A stretch of DNA of 64,000 nt, from positions 9,920,001 to 9,984,000 of the forward strand of contig NC_063012.1 in NCBI RefSeq assembly GCF_020509005.1, written 5' to 3'. The notes beneath the pieces were generated by a model, which was not told where the DNA came from, made no database searches, and saw only the letters and a program-made list of their open reading frames with translations. This DNA comes from Fulvia fulva. Taxonomy: Eukaryota > Ascomycota > Dothideomycetes > Mycosphaerellales > Mycosphaerellaceae. A program made the position numbers and the translations under genes. Within the stretch, counting starts at the first letter, position 1. Each line of letters opens with the position of its first letter. This document shows, one piece after another, positions 21,300 through 32,679 of the stretch.

Positions 21300-23324
21300 C
21301 TAATATACTTAAAACCTTACCTCTCTTAGGAGGCCTATGTTTATATTTATACTTTCTCTCGTTTTCTCGTAACTCTAACTCGTACGGTCTACTACGTATT
21401 ACGCTTACGGAGTAGACTAGGCGTTTCCCGCGCCGCCGGTATTATTAGCGTTACTACTATTACTACCATTACGGCGGTTATTACTTAGGTTATAGCCTAG
21501 CGTAAATAGGCGGCGGGCAATATCTCGAAGGGGGTACTAATCGGTATCGATACGGCGGTAACCTTCTTGTTCGTATTTTAAGTACCGATTCTAATCGATA
21601 TATTCCTAGGCGCGAGTAGTATCTAAAGGTTAGATATACTAAAATGCCTAAGTTCGATTAGCCTACTTAGTCTTTACGTTCGGGTTAGTGTTATTGCCGC
21701 TACTACTTAAAGCCGTATCCTTCTTATCGTCGTTACCCTTAGTAGTCTTCTTATTACCTTAGGTCTTATTACTATTACCGGTCTTACCGTACTTAAGGTC
21801 GAACGCCTTAAACTTGTCCTCGTAGTTATATAGCGTAGACACGACTTGCTTAAGGGTTATATTGACTATGTCCTCGTTTATAATACGGTTGTCGTAGCGC
21901 GAGTTCAACTTACGGAGTAGGAAGTCCTTCTCGAGTTTCTTTTCCTTCGCGCTATTATTAAGGTTAACGATGTCGGCGTTCTTATAGAAGGATAGGTAGA
22001 AGTTACTAAACTTCTCCTTATCACCCTACTATAGACTATTAAGCTTAGTTATAGTATTAGTATAGATATTACGGGTACCGTAGCGCCGGGCTAGATCTTC
22101 TATTATCTTATCTATAGAAGCGTACTAAGTAGTCGTACTTTCCGTAGACTTAGTAAGACTAGGGATCTTTAAGTCGATATAGGTCTATATACCGTTCTTT
22201 AACTAGCTCTAGACGTTCTAAAGGGAGTCCTTTATAGTACGGTACTTCGAGGCTTAGAGCTTAGCTTCGGTAGTACGCTACTACTCTTAGAACTTAGTAT
22301 CGTCGCTCTTTAGGTCGAACTTAGTAGGGGCCTTTAGCTCGTTAGAGGACTTGATACTAGTAGTTATATCGGCGTCGTAAGTCGTATATACGGAGATAGG
22401 GTTACTATCTAAGTTAGTACTCGGGCGATTCTTCCTACCCTTACGACTACCGTCCTTACGGCTATTCTTACGGCCCTTATTACCGTCGTCCTCGTTATCT
22501 AATAAGTCCGATAAATCCGGGTCCGACTTCTTCTTATTAGGTTTGCCTCTCTTTTACCGACGCTCTAGTAACTCTTTAGACTCGGTTCGCTAAGGTAGTA
22601 GGTCTTACTTTTCCTTAGACCGGCTACGGTCTATCTCTTACTTCTTAAGCTTAGTAATACGCTTCTCGGCTACTACGAGCTTAGTCTCGGTCTCTACTAG
22701 CTTACTCTCCGCTACCTTATACTACGTACGATATACCTTCTGCCCTCGTAAGCTCGTCTAGGTCGATAACGATAGTATTATTACGCTTAGGGAGCTCCTC
22801 CTTTAGTCGCGTAACCTCCTCTTCTAGGGACTGTCTAGTCACCTATTCCGTATCGATTATATCCTCGAGTCGGTCTATTTAGTCCTTAGTATCTTACGCC
22901 TTATAGAGGTTAATACGGTTAGCTATATCGAGCGTAGTATTAAGTTTATACGTACGTCGGTAATCGGACTCGATATTATAGAGGATCTTATAGATCTACT
23001 AGGGATAATTATTAACCGTCTTCTTGAACTTGTCTATATTCAACCCGTTTAATAAGTCGAAGGCTTCCTAGAAGTTACCGATAGTAACCCTCCTCTTCCT
23101 CGGTACCTTAGTACCCTTATCTTCTATCTTATCCTCGATAAACTCCGCCCTATATAGGTTAGCTAAGTTTAGCTCTATCTCGACCTCCTCTTCCTTAATC
23201 GCCTTAAGTTAGTCGAATACCTTCTTATACTACTTACGGTACTAGTTATTCTCGTCGAGGAGCCTATTTACGATATCCTCTTTACGTCCTTAAGTCTATA
23301 TCGCCGGGTTTACGCTATCGTTAT
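21300..23324 (-). pseudogene. Gypsy-2 gag relic, downstream part
   Basis: Minus translation is rich in charged residues with coiled-coil character (for example QSLEEEVTRLKEELPKR, DRLEDIIDTE, EEEVEIELNLANLY). It resembles the coiled-coil Gag of Gypsy-3, -4 and -5 in style but not closely in sequence. The Gypsy-3 insertion cuts it at 23329; the upstream end of the frame lies beyond 30664. Confidence 0.65.
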
Positions 23325-23329
23325 CGGGT

Positions 23330-23513
23330 TGTTACGGGCGACCCGCGCTACTTTACTACCGAAGCGTCGGCCCGGCTAAACCGCGGACCTTCCGTATCGG
23401 GTTAGCGCGGCTTAGCGCTTCCTTATAAGCCCGCCGCGCCTCGCGCTCCTCTTTCGTAGCTTCGTAGAATAATAACTATCTCAATCAGACTCTATAGTAC
23501 GCGCGCCCTTATA
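23330..23513 (+). repeat. Gypsy-3 5' LTR (184 bp)
   Basis: Starts TGTTACGGGCGACCC and ends GCGCGCCCTTATA. It differs from the 3' LTR at a small number of transitions in both directions. The bases after it, GTTTGTTCTACTACCC, are the presumed primer site; it does not begin TGG. Confidence 0.95.
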
Positions 23514-23799
23514 GTTTGTTCTACTACCCTACCTAGATCACGGATTTAGGTAAGGGATACGTAATAATAGGATAGAACTCGAATCGCGAGAGCGCGATAC
23601 CCTAGAACACGGTAAGGCGTATTACGCGTAGATACCTAGAGAGCGTAACGCGGCGACATTATTAGTAGGTAGTCGCGCGTTAGTAAACAGTTAGGATATA
23701 GGCATCGTTACGCCTCCCCCGAACAACCTAGACAATATGACCTTATAGACAGATAGCGGTATACCGCTACCTTAGAAGCCTAATTAGAAGGGTAAAGGT

Positions 23800-25480
23800 A
23801 AGTAGTAACGTACCTCTCTTTTCCCCGACCTCTCCTCTTTTCCTTAGAGTTAGATATAGGACGACAACCGGCGTGTTATAGTCAATACCGGTGTCGCGTT
23901 ATAGTAAGAGATTAACAAAGTATACTAGAAGGCTATCGACCGAGTAGTAGCTAACGAGATTAACTTTATAGAACTGTTCGAGTTCAAGCTCGAAGAGAAC
24001 CCTAACGACCCCGACGAACTAGACGAGGTGTATCTATTACTCGACGAGGCAGAGCATATCCTCGTATCCGAATACTAGAATGTCGATCTAGACAAACTCG
24101 CGAACCTCGCTTCCTAATACCTAAAGACTACCTACGATTTAGTACTATAGGTAGTCAATACTATAATTACTAAAGGCTAGTAACTCGATATAATAGAGCG
24201 AGCTTATACCGTCTAGAACGACTAGTATACTACGCTATATACCGAGTACGACCGTATCTATAAGATACTATAAAGCGAAGAGGCTATAACGTAGAGAATG
24301 GCCGCGGACCTTAAGAGTAAGAAGGATTGCGACCTAGCCAAGTTGTAAGAGGTAGAGAAGAAGTATAAGGAAGCTAATAACTTGTATAAGCAGTTCAGTA
24401 AGATCTACGAGAAAGAGAAGAAGAAGGCATAGGATGCCGAGGTAAAGAAGTAGGACGCTAAAGCAAAAAACCTAGCCCTATAGAAGGAGATCGATAACTT
24501 ATAGGCTCGACTCGAAGCTATAGGTACTATATAGAACGAAGGAGGTAATCGAGGCCGATCTAGTCGCCGACCCTCTCGTTCCCGCCTACGTAAGACTTTA
24601 CTCGAGTAGCTAATACGTAGGTACCGCGAAGCTACTAGTAGAGACGGGGGTAGTAGTAGTAGAGATGACGATAATAATAGTAATAGCGGAAGACGTAATA
24701 ACCGCCGCGATGATCGCCTACGCCTAGACAACCGCGACTCGAGACTACGTTCTAGTCGTATATAGACACTACTTACGGACCTCTCTAAACGCCTATTTAC
24801 TATCGACCGTACCCTGACTCGCGGCATAGAGATTAGGAAAGGCGTACTAGATCCTAGACACTTTAAGAACGATAACGATCTGAATTTCGATAGCTAGTAT
24901 AGTAGCGTACTCCTAAAGTTGACTATAGCCACTTTCCGTATAGAAGTAGATAGTCTACGCTTCGTATACGGATAGACCTAAGGAGATCCCTAGCGAAGTA
25001 TTAAGCCGAGGATCCCTATACTAGGGCAATAGTCCTTTAATAAGTTTAAGACGGGCGAAGAACTATTAGATTAGATAACACGCTAGTATAGCACCCGTAA
25101 CGAAGGAACTAAGGCTATAGTTAATATCGCTACCTATAAGTAAGAGTAGGGCGAGACCTTCGTAGCCTTCTACGCTCGCTATTCGAAGCTACGTGCCTAG
25201 ATAGAATAGAGCGATAAGACCGAGCTTATACTATTCCGTAACTAACTAAACCGTAAGTACTTTATTAAGACCTTCGGTGACCGCGAAGTCGACCGTCGAC
25301 TATATAATATATAGGACGTTATCGAAGAGTATACTGCCCTAGACAAGAGCTTCTACGAAACAGACCGCCTATACCCGTAGAAGGAGCGTCCTCGTAGTAA
25401 CGGTAACGGCGGCTAGAATAACTAGAATAGCTTAGTAGCTACTAGTACCGCTATAGGCGTAGTAGGTGCCGTAGTCTAGC
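23800..25480 (+). pseudogene. Gypsy-3 gag relic (coiled coil, Arg-rich linker)
   Basis: Plus translation runs from an acidic N-terminal region (ELFEFKLEENPNDPDELDEV) into a coiled coil (about 24300-24540), then an Arg/Ser/Asn-rich linker (24560-24740), then a capsid-like half (FRIEVDSLRFVYG, then TFVAFYARYSKLRAQIE, YFIKTFGDREVDRRLY). Gag forms the particle shell. The antisense ORF at 24405-24827 is a by-product of the Arg-rich linker and is not counted as a gene. Stops are TAG and TAA. Confidence 0.75.
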
Positions 25481-25849
25481 GTCCTCCGTAATACGCCGGT
25501 ACTAAGAAGAAGGAAATCTGCCCGTTTAATTACAGAATCTACTATAGCTTAACCGTAAGTAGCGTAAAGAACTTAAGAAGTAAGGTAAGTACTACCGCTA
25601 CCGTATAGGCTCGTATATATCGACTAACCCCGAGTGCCCGATATACGGTTACGATAGCGACTATCGCCTACCGCGACTACGAAATAACGCGAACGCTAAC
25701 CCGAACCTCAGCTCCCTTACTATAGACCTATAGTAATAGGGAAATGGTACGACCGCTACCTAAGCGTAGTAGATAGCGGTTAACCGAACTTCCTAGGTCA
25801 GAAAGAGTATGAGATTAAGAGACATAGAATATAAGAGGCGGACTATAGT

Positions 25850-28800
25850 AAGGGCGAGCTAAGATTATTAGCTTACGTACTAAAAGGATAACAACTAGAT
25901 ATACATCCTTATATAGTACTACTAGTAATAATATAATATAAAAAGGCTCGAGGCCTATTAGATTCTACGAGTACATCTCTCTTTCTTAACTAGAAATTTA
26001 TACGTAAACATATAATACTCCTCTTCGAGCTAGTGAAAAGCAAGAGGCTTACGCTAGGAGATAGAAAGGTAAGGGCACGGCGTATTACCTACGTAGCCTT
26101 GATCGACGTAGTTATCGGTAGTTATTACGAGCAAATAATATACTACGTAACCGACCTCGAGTACGACATCGTCCTTAGACTACTATAGTTAAGCTAGTAC
26201 AACCCCGACATCTTCTAGGCTATAGGTAAGGTAGCTTTTAGATCCGACTACTACTTTAGTTATTATATACCTAACCGGACATCGATAATAGTATAGTCCC
26301 TAAACTACCTTAGAAGGTAGGTATAAGTACGATACGGACTAGAGCCCTTTACTAGAACCTCCGGTAGGTTTATAGTAGGAGGGGCGGAGTTGAATGTCTT
26401 ATCGTTTAGTATAGGCGACGAAGAAGAGGTGGACTGCCAGGGCGTTTCTTAACGCGTATAGGAGATGTACGCGTACCGGCCTAGAGCTAAGTACTTCTAT
26501 ATCTTACCTACGGGACGTAAGGACGAGGGCGGCGACCTAAAGCTAAGTGCTATAGCGGCTAATAACCTAGATCAGTTCCTAAACAAGCAATTAAACCATA
26601 ATCCGAAGGAGAAGCTCCTATAGATATATTATAACATCGCGGACGCCTTCTCGGCGAAAGGTTATAAGGGACTCCTACCTTATCGACCCGGGATAGATCA
26701 CGAGATTTATATTAAACCGGACGGGCCCTAGGAGCTACTATATCGCAAACCCTACGGCTTAGCTAAGAAGGAAAATGAAGCTGTGAAGAAGTAGATACTA
26801 GAGCAATCCGAAGAAGACAAAATACGTAAAGTAGGCTAAAAGACAAGTCAATCGCCTACGCCGGTCCTAGTTATAAGGAAACTAGGTAGAGGGCTACGAG
26901 TATATATCGACTACCGCGGCCTTAATACTATTACAATTAAGAACAGATATCCGATTCCCCTAATATAGGAGACGCTTAACCGTATATACGGTAAGAAGTA
27001 CTTTACGAAGCTAGACATTATAGTAGCCTTTAATAAGTTACGTATTGTAGAGGGGCATAAATAGTTAACGGCGTTTACGATACGGTACGGTATATACGAA
27101 TGCCTCGTATTGCCCTTCGGACTATATAACGGCCTAGCCTCGTTCTAGTCTTATATTAATAAGGTGTTATAGGAACATTTAGATGACTTCGTCTCCGTAT
27201 ACCTAGATAACGTGCTAATCTTTAGCGATATACTAGAAGAACATATCGAGTATATACGTAAAGTCCTTATTAAGCTTAGAGACGTAGGGCTAACGGTAGA
27301 TATCGATAAGTACGAATTCTATTAGTAGCGAGTCAAGTACCTAGGACTAATTATTACGCCTAACGGAATTGAGATAGATCTAGAGAAGCTCGAATATATA
27401 TAGACATAGGAAGTACTAATAAACCTAAAAGATGTATAGGCCTTCCTAGGCTTCGCTAACTTCTACCGCCGCTTTATTAAGGCCTTCTTACGACTAGCCG
27501 CACCTTTGACCAATCTGACAAGAAGCGAAGGACCTAGTAATCATAAGAATCGGAAAATCGACTAGACAGTAGATTGTTAGCGCGCCTTCGACGTATTGAA
27601 AGCTACGTTTAGTAAAGCGGGTATACTCGCGTATTACGTTCCGGGTAGACAGACCGTAGTAGAGACGGATTCCTTAGACTTTATAAACGTAGGAGTGTTA
27701 TTATAGTATAATGACGAAGGCGTTTTGTACCCGGTGGCCTTCTATTCGAAGAAGCTTAGTCCGTAGGAGTATAATTACGAGATTTACGACAAGGAGCTCC
27801 TCGTAATTATTAAGGCCTTCGAGGAATAGCGACCGGAGCTAGCCTATAAAGCAGATGATAGTAGCGAGCTAGTCAAGGTATTCACGGACTATAAGAACTT
27901 GGAATACTTTATAACGACGAAGTAGCTAAATCGTCGGTAAGTACGGTAGGTAGAGTTCCTATCGTAATTCAACTTCTAGATTATATATCGTCCCGGGGTA
28001 TAAGGAACTAAGCTAGATAGCCTAACGAGACGTAGCTAGGACCTTCCGTAGGGGGTAGACGATTCGAGAAATTAGTACTAGTATTAGACATTGCTTCCGC
28101 CGGAGCGATTCCTTAAGATCGACTCTATATAAGCTACCGTCGAAGATACGCCCGAGGAGGAAGACACGACTCTACTAAACCCTAAAGCCGTAGAGTTCAT
28201 TCTAGAACCTAAGCTAGCACCGTAGTTAGTATAGCCTACGTATAAAGTCTAGATTAAAGCCGAACTTAAATACCGTATAACGACCGCTTACGCTTTAGAT
28301 AGCGAGCTCAAAGTAGCTATTAAGCTACTATAGAAGGATAGTAGCACTATCCCTCCTTTATTATAGAAGGCGAAGATACACCCTACGTATTGTAAGGTAG
28401 ATAGCGATATATTATATATCCGTAATTAGTACGAAGGTTAGAGCCTATAGGTACTAAACGACTAAGCTCTATAGACTCGATTAATTAAGATAAACTACGA
28501 TACTCTAGTAGTAGGACATCTAGGGCGGGCACGTATATACGAACTCGTAGTACGTAAATTCTACTAGCCTAGGCTAGTAAGATCCGTACGTAGATATACC
28601 GCGAATTGCCGTACCTACCGTATATCGAAATCTCTACACACCTAGCCACTAGGATTATTACACCTACTTTCTGTTCCGGACCGACCTTAGAGATATATCG
28701 TAGTCGACTTCGTCGTCGAACTTCTAGACAGTACCGTTAACGGCATAACTTATAACAATATTATGACCGTTACGGACCGACTAACTAAAGAAGTCGAGTT

Positions 28801-30460
28801 GATTCCTATCGGAGCTATAATAGTATAGAACGCGGTAAGACTTTTCCTTAAACACGTCTTTTACCGTCGAGGCCTATCTAATACTATCACCTCTAATAGA
28901 GGGCGGTAGTAGATCGCGACTTTCTAGAAGAAGCTCTATAAGATATTACGTATTAATCGTAAGCTAAGTTCTTCCTACTACCCTAAGACTAACGGACAGT
29001 CTAAGCGTATAAACTAGGCTATAGAATAGTACCTACGTATATTCGTTAACGAGGCACAAAGTGATTAGGTAGACTAGCTTTGTCTAGCGCAATTCGTAAT
29101 CAATAACTATATCTTAGAGACTACCGGCGTATCTCCTCTCTATACTACGCTTAGCTATAATCTAGAATTCACGGAGCGTATCGACGTATAGGTAGGTAAA
29201 GACCGATAGATAACGACACTATAGCGATTAGATAGCAAATCTACCGAGACGTTTATTAAGCGACTATATAGCCTATATAAGAATCTATAAGAGAATATAA
29301 GAATGTCGTAAGCGCTATAAGCTAAGGCCGCGAATCGCTATCGAAGCATCTTACTAGATTATAAAGTAGGCGACATAGTGTACCTTAGTATAAAGAACAT
29401 CCGTACGACACGGCCGTCTAAGAAGCTCGATAGACGATACGCTAGTCCCTATAGAATTACTAAGGTGATGCCTACTAGACTCTCGTATAAGCTAGACTTA
29501 TTAGATACGATAGTAGGGCTCGACAACTGCTTCTATACCTCCCTTCTATAAAAAGCCGACGACCTAAACTTACCTCTACTCGAAGACTAGTACCTCGTAC
29601 CGCCGCCGCCGGTAGTTATCTAGCCCGATACGACCGAAGCTAATACGATCGCCGACGTAGTAGCTATACCTACTTCCCCGATATACGAAGTAGAGAAGAT
29701 TCTAGACATATATACTCGTAAGCGAGTAGGTAAGGTAAAGAAGGGACAGAAGCGTAAGGTAGACACTTAGTATAAGGTGAAATGGCTAGGATATTAGAAT
29801 AAGGAGGATAGTAAGACCTAGTAACCGGCTAAGGATATGTTTAAACACGTAGCCGCCGCTATTATATACTTTTACTATAACCGGCCGGAGTTGTCTACGC
29901 CTATAGGTTTCGTAGCTCTATCTAACTAGTCTCTACTAGCTACTAAGGTACTTAGGCTCAATACGATTAGGGTCACTTAGTAGAACGACACCGTTACGAA
30001 TAAGTCGCCTCGAACTATACCTTTGATAGAATCTGCTCCGTATATATTTACTACGTACCGCTATACTAGCTAGATTACGGGAAAGCCTACCGTCGTAACT
30101 AGGGTCACCGGTCTTATCTACCGCCCTTAGCTCTACGACAGTACTAGTAGTTATACCGATGCTCTAGTAAGACCTATAGAGCCTATAATAATACCTAACC
30201 TTAGCTATAAGGATTATACGCGAGTACTAGCCGAAGACAGACTTAGGTCTAGGGCAAGCTAGCTAACTAGGCAATATATTTCTCGAAGGAAGCCGGTTAC
30301 GGATAGGCTAAAGGATAAACTAAAGGTAGATTTGGAGACAGAGGTGTTACTAGATAATAACAAGGCTCTAGAGGATGATTAGGCTTTCGCGAGACTATAG
30401 AGTAGTATAGGTAAGTGGCCTTATAAGATAGATAACGCTTAGAGGACTAAGGCGTGTTTT
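25850..30460 (+). pseudogene. Gypsy-3 pol relic: protease, RT, RNase H, integrase, chromodomain
   Basis: Motifs by position: a protease-like region at about 26000-26300 with no clear catalytic triad; RT from about 26870 ([22 protein letters not shown]), active site at 27200-27211 reading YLDN; RNase H tether [18 protein letters not shown], then ETDSLDFINVGVLL and YDKELLVIIKAFEE; integrase zinc-binding region near 28500 and core near 28690-29150 (VVDFVVELL, SSYYPKTNGQSKR); chromodomain at 29765-29850 (YKVKWLGYQNKED); then about 200 codons of tail. The second active-site Asp is Asn. Confidence 0.88.
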
Positions 30461-30471
30461 AGGAGGGGGGG
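30461..30471 (+). promoter_or_regulatory. Gypsy-3 polypurine tract
   Basis: AGGAGGGGGGG lies three bases before the 3' LTR and marks the plus-strand cDNA start. Confidence 0.85.
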
Positions 30472-30474
30472 TAC

Positions 30475-30658
30475 TATTACGGGCGACCCGCGCCACTTTA
30501 CTACCGAAGCGTCGGCCCGGCTAAACCGCGGATCTTCCGTATCGGGTTAGCGCGGCTTAGCGCTTCCTTATAAGCCCGCCGCGCCTCGCGCTCCTCTTTC
30601 GTAGCTTCGTAGAACAATAACTATCTTAATTAGACTCTATAGTACGCGCGCCCTTATA
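30475..30658 (+). repeat. Gypsy-3 3' LTR (184 bp)
   Basis: Starts TATTACGGGCGACCC (TG to TA at the first dinucleotide), ends GCCCTTATA, followed by the duplicated CGGGT. Confidence 0.95.
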
Positions 30659-30663
30659 CGGGT

Positions 30664-30930
30664 AGATTAGATAGTAGGGTAAAGAAGGATAATCTATTAA
30701 GGGACGCGCGATAAACGCGTCTATTAGTATTCTCTATACTTACGCCTAGTACGCGGGTGCCGGTCTGTCTCGCTATTATTACTATATTAGCTATAATCTA
30801 CTTTAAGGTACGACTTAGCGAGTACGACACCTAATCTTAGTACTTCCTTATATACTATCGCGGTTTCTCTATAATCTCCCGAATATAGCTTCTCGTGTCT
30901 CTCTATACGTTAGTAACGATCTATTCGAAG
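30664..30930 (-). pseudogene. Gypsy-2 gag N-terminus and leader, upstream of the Gypsy-3 insertion
   Basis: The piece between the Gypsy-3 target duplication and the Gypsy-2 5' LTR. On minus the LTR is followed by CTTCGAATAGATCGTTAC, the presumed primer site. No long frame is readable in this short segment. Confidence 0.55.
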
Positions 30931-31115
30931 TGTTATAAGTAGGTATAAGTACGTAGTCGGGTAAGTTATAAGTCGAATAGATACTCTATCTAAGGGAGGC
31001 GCGGAGGGCGCGAGAGTTATATACGGGCGCTAAGCCGCTAGTCGGATTAGTTAGCGGGCGCGAGGTCTAGGTACGTACCCGCGGGTTTAAGTAAATATAC
31101 GCCGGTACTATAATA
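30931..31115 (-). repeat. Gypsy-2 5' LTR (185 bp)
   Basis: Full-length partner of 16605-16789. It adjoins Gypsy-6 RNase H sequence at 31116 with no duplicated target bases shared with the other end. Confidence 0.92.
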
Positions 31116-31376
31116 TACTAGCTATTATTAAGGCGTTCGAGGAATAGTAACCGGAACTTATCGGCGCTATAGACAATAAGCTAGTTCGGGTACTTACCGA
31201 TTACAGTAATCTTAAGTACTTTATAACTACTAAGTAGCTTAACCGGCGCTAGGTACGTTAGGCTAAGTTCCTATCCTAGTTTAACTTTAAGATTACCTAA
31301 TACCCGGGCGCCTAAAGAACGAAACTAGATAGTCTTACCCGTTACTCTTAGGACATACCGGCGGGGGTTAGACGAT
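31116..31376 (+). pseudogene. Gypsy-6 RNase H relic
   Basis: Plus translation matches the Gypsy-3 RNase H/tether end at 27800-28050 with substitutions (for example AIDNKLVRVLTDYSNLKYF against ADDSSELVKVFTDYKNLEYF). It starts mid-domain at the Gypsy-2 LTR. Confidence 0.8.
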
Positions 31377-31538
31377 ACTAGAACGTAGTATTAATAATAG
31401 ACTATATTAAGAATATATAGGCCGTAGGTCAAGTATATAGGTATAGGTATATTATATAACTAGATTACGTAACTAGGGTTTACTAGCCTATAGGCCTAGG
31501 GCCGTAATAACTAGAACGTAGTATTAATAGTAGACTAT
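31377..31538 (+). repeat. Scrap of Copia LTR bracketed by a 29-bp direct repeat
   Basis: 31405-31495 matches the first 91 bp of the Copia-A LTR (TGTTAAGAAC-type start, through TTTACTAGCCTATAGGC). On each side lies ACTAGAACGTAGTATTAATA plus nine bases (31377-31405 and 31510-31538), differing at one base. Copia target duplications are 5 bp, so a 29-bp repeat is not the normal result of one insertion. Confidence 0.8.
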
Positions 31539-31589
31539 TCTAAAACCCTATAACCTAGACATTATTACTTAGTTCGCTATATAAGTATA

Positions 31590-32666
31590 GGTCGACGACG
31601 AGAATCACCTGTACGTAGTGTCGGCTACGAACCTCTCGTCTAGCTACGAGAGAGCTAAGTATTCTTACGCTAGAGCGTCGTAGGCGCGACGGGCGCGTAA
31701 CGTAGGCAAAGCCGCGGCGAATAGAGGACTACTAGCAAAACGGGTATGAAAACTATCCGACGAGCGTATACTCGTGTCGGGAGCGAGTCCCTCTTCTTTC
31801 TATATATAAGAAGGGCGCGGAACCGTGGCCTATACGCTCTATAGGACACCTCTAGTATAAGTATAGAATTTCTACCTCCGGAGACCGTAAACCGAGCGGG
31901 CTAAGCGACAAACATTAGACGAGCGGACTATAGAATAATAACTAAGCGGACTATATAACGGCGTCGAGCGGACTACGAAATAATCTAGTGTTTACTAGCG
32001 GGCAATGCGGTAGGTAGGTAGTCACGCGACGAAGCCTATAAGGGCCTATTAAACACCCGGTATAGGAACGAGGGTTTTGCCTAAGGCACTGCCTATCCCG
32101 CTACATAACGTACCTAGTCTAATATAGTAGATTGCGACGAGGAAAAGACGATAGCCTAAGCAAGGAAAAGACGGCTATTAGGACGGGGAAAAGACGTATA
32201 ATACAAGTAGATTAGTTCTATAATCGGGGAGGATCGAGGGCAGGGTAATAAGGAACTTTATCTTAGTTAGTAGGTAGAAACGTAAGGAGTACGCTACCCG
32301 GCGTAGTGTGTGCCCCGAGCAAATCTACGAGGTATAGACGGCCGCTTTCTAGAGATAGGCTACGGTAATGCGAAGGGCGTTAAAACCTAGGGCGTAGTAT
32401 ATACTAGTAGCGACGGCTAACACTATCTATATAGCCCGAGAGGACGGATACGTATGTCGGTTAATAGAGAGCACTAAAGGGCTTAGGCCTATAGAGGTAG
32501 ATATTGGCTTAAGGAGCAAATAGGGAGGGAGGGCGTAGAGGGAAGCTTTTGCTCCGGGCTAACCTCTTAAAACGAGGCTATACGGTAGTACTAGATAAGT
32601 AGGAAAGCGCGGTTAAGACTTGTTACCTTATCTCGTAGCTAGCTTACTAAATACGATTCCTTCCTT
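31590..32666 (+). promoter_or_regulatory. LINE-1 5' untranslated region with two short tandem arrays
   Basis: Starts GGTCGACGACGAG like LINE-2. About 31886-31985 holds four degenerate copies of a 22-25 bp unit with core GAGCGGACTA; 32135-32210 holds three copies of a unit with core GGGGAAAAGACG. Repeats at this place are usual for internal LINE promoters. Matches the inverse of 59829-60904 over its whole length. Confidence 0.75.
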
Positions 32667-32679
32667 GCCCTAGACATAG

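Larger units (their letters stand above)
23325..30663 (+). mobile_element. Gypsy-3, complete chromovirus inserted in Gypsy-2 gag
   Basis: Two 184-bp LTRs (23330-23513 and 30475-30658) flanked by the 5-bp duplication CGGGT (23325-23329 and 30659-30663). Between them: gag (about 23800-25480), protease region, RT, RNase H, integrase, chromodomain and a long C-terminal tail, then the tract AGGAGGGGGGG. Frames are broken mainly by TAG. Same family as Gypsy-4. Confidence 0.95.
16605..31115 (-). mobile_element. Gypsy-2, RIP-degraded chromovirus, split by Gypsy-3
   Basis: Two 185-bp LTRs (16605-16789 and 30931-31115) enclose, on minus, a leader and gag N-terminus (30930-30664), more gag (23324-21300), protease, RT, RNase H, integrase and chromodomain (to about 16810), then a polypurine tract. 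The 7.3-kb Gypsy-3 interrupts gag. The outside flanks are unlike: Copia-A on the left, a Gypsy RNase H on the right, with TTAGT and TACTA as the flanking five bases, so there is no target duplication. Confidence 0.88.

Noticed and set aside
24405..24827. 140-codon minus-strand ORF, with a similar one at 36716-37018
   Set aside because: Both lie opposite the Arg/Ser/Asn-rich linker of Gypsy gag, and their Leu/Ser/Arg-rich make-up is what that linker gives when read backward. RIP removes CA/TG and so rarely makes stops in this frame. Shared by two copies of one family, so not independent evidence.
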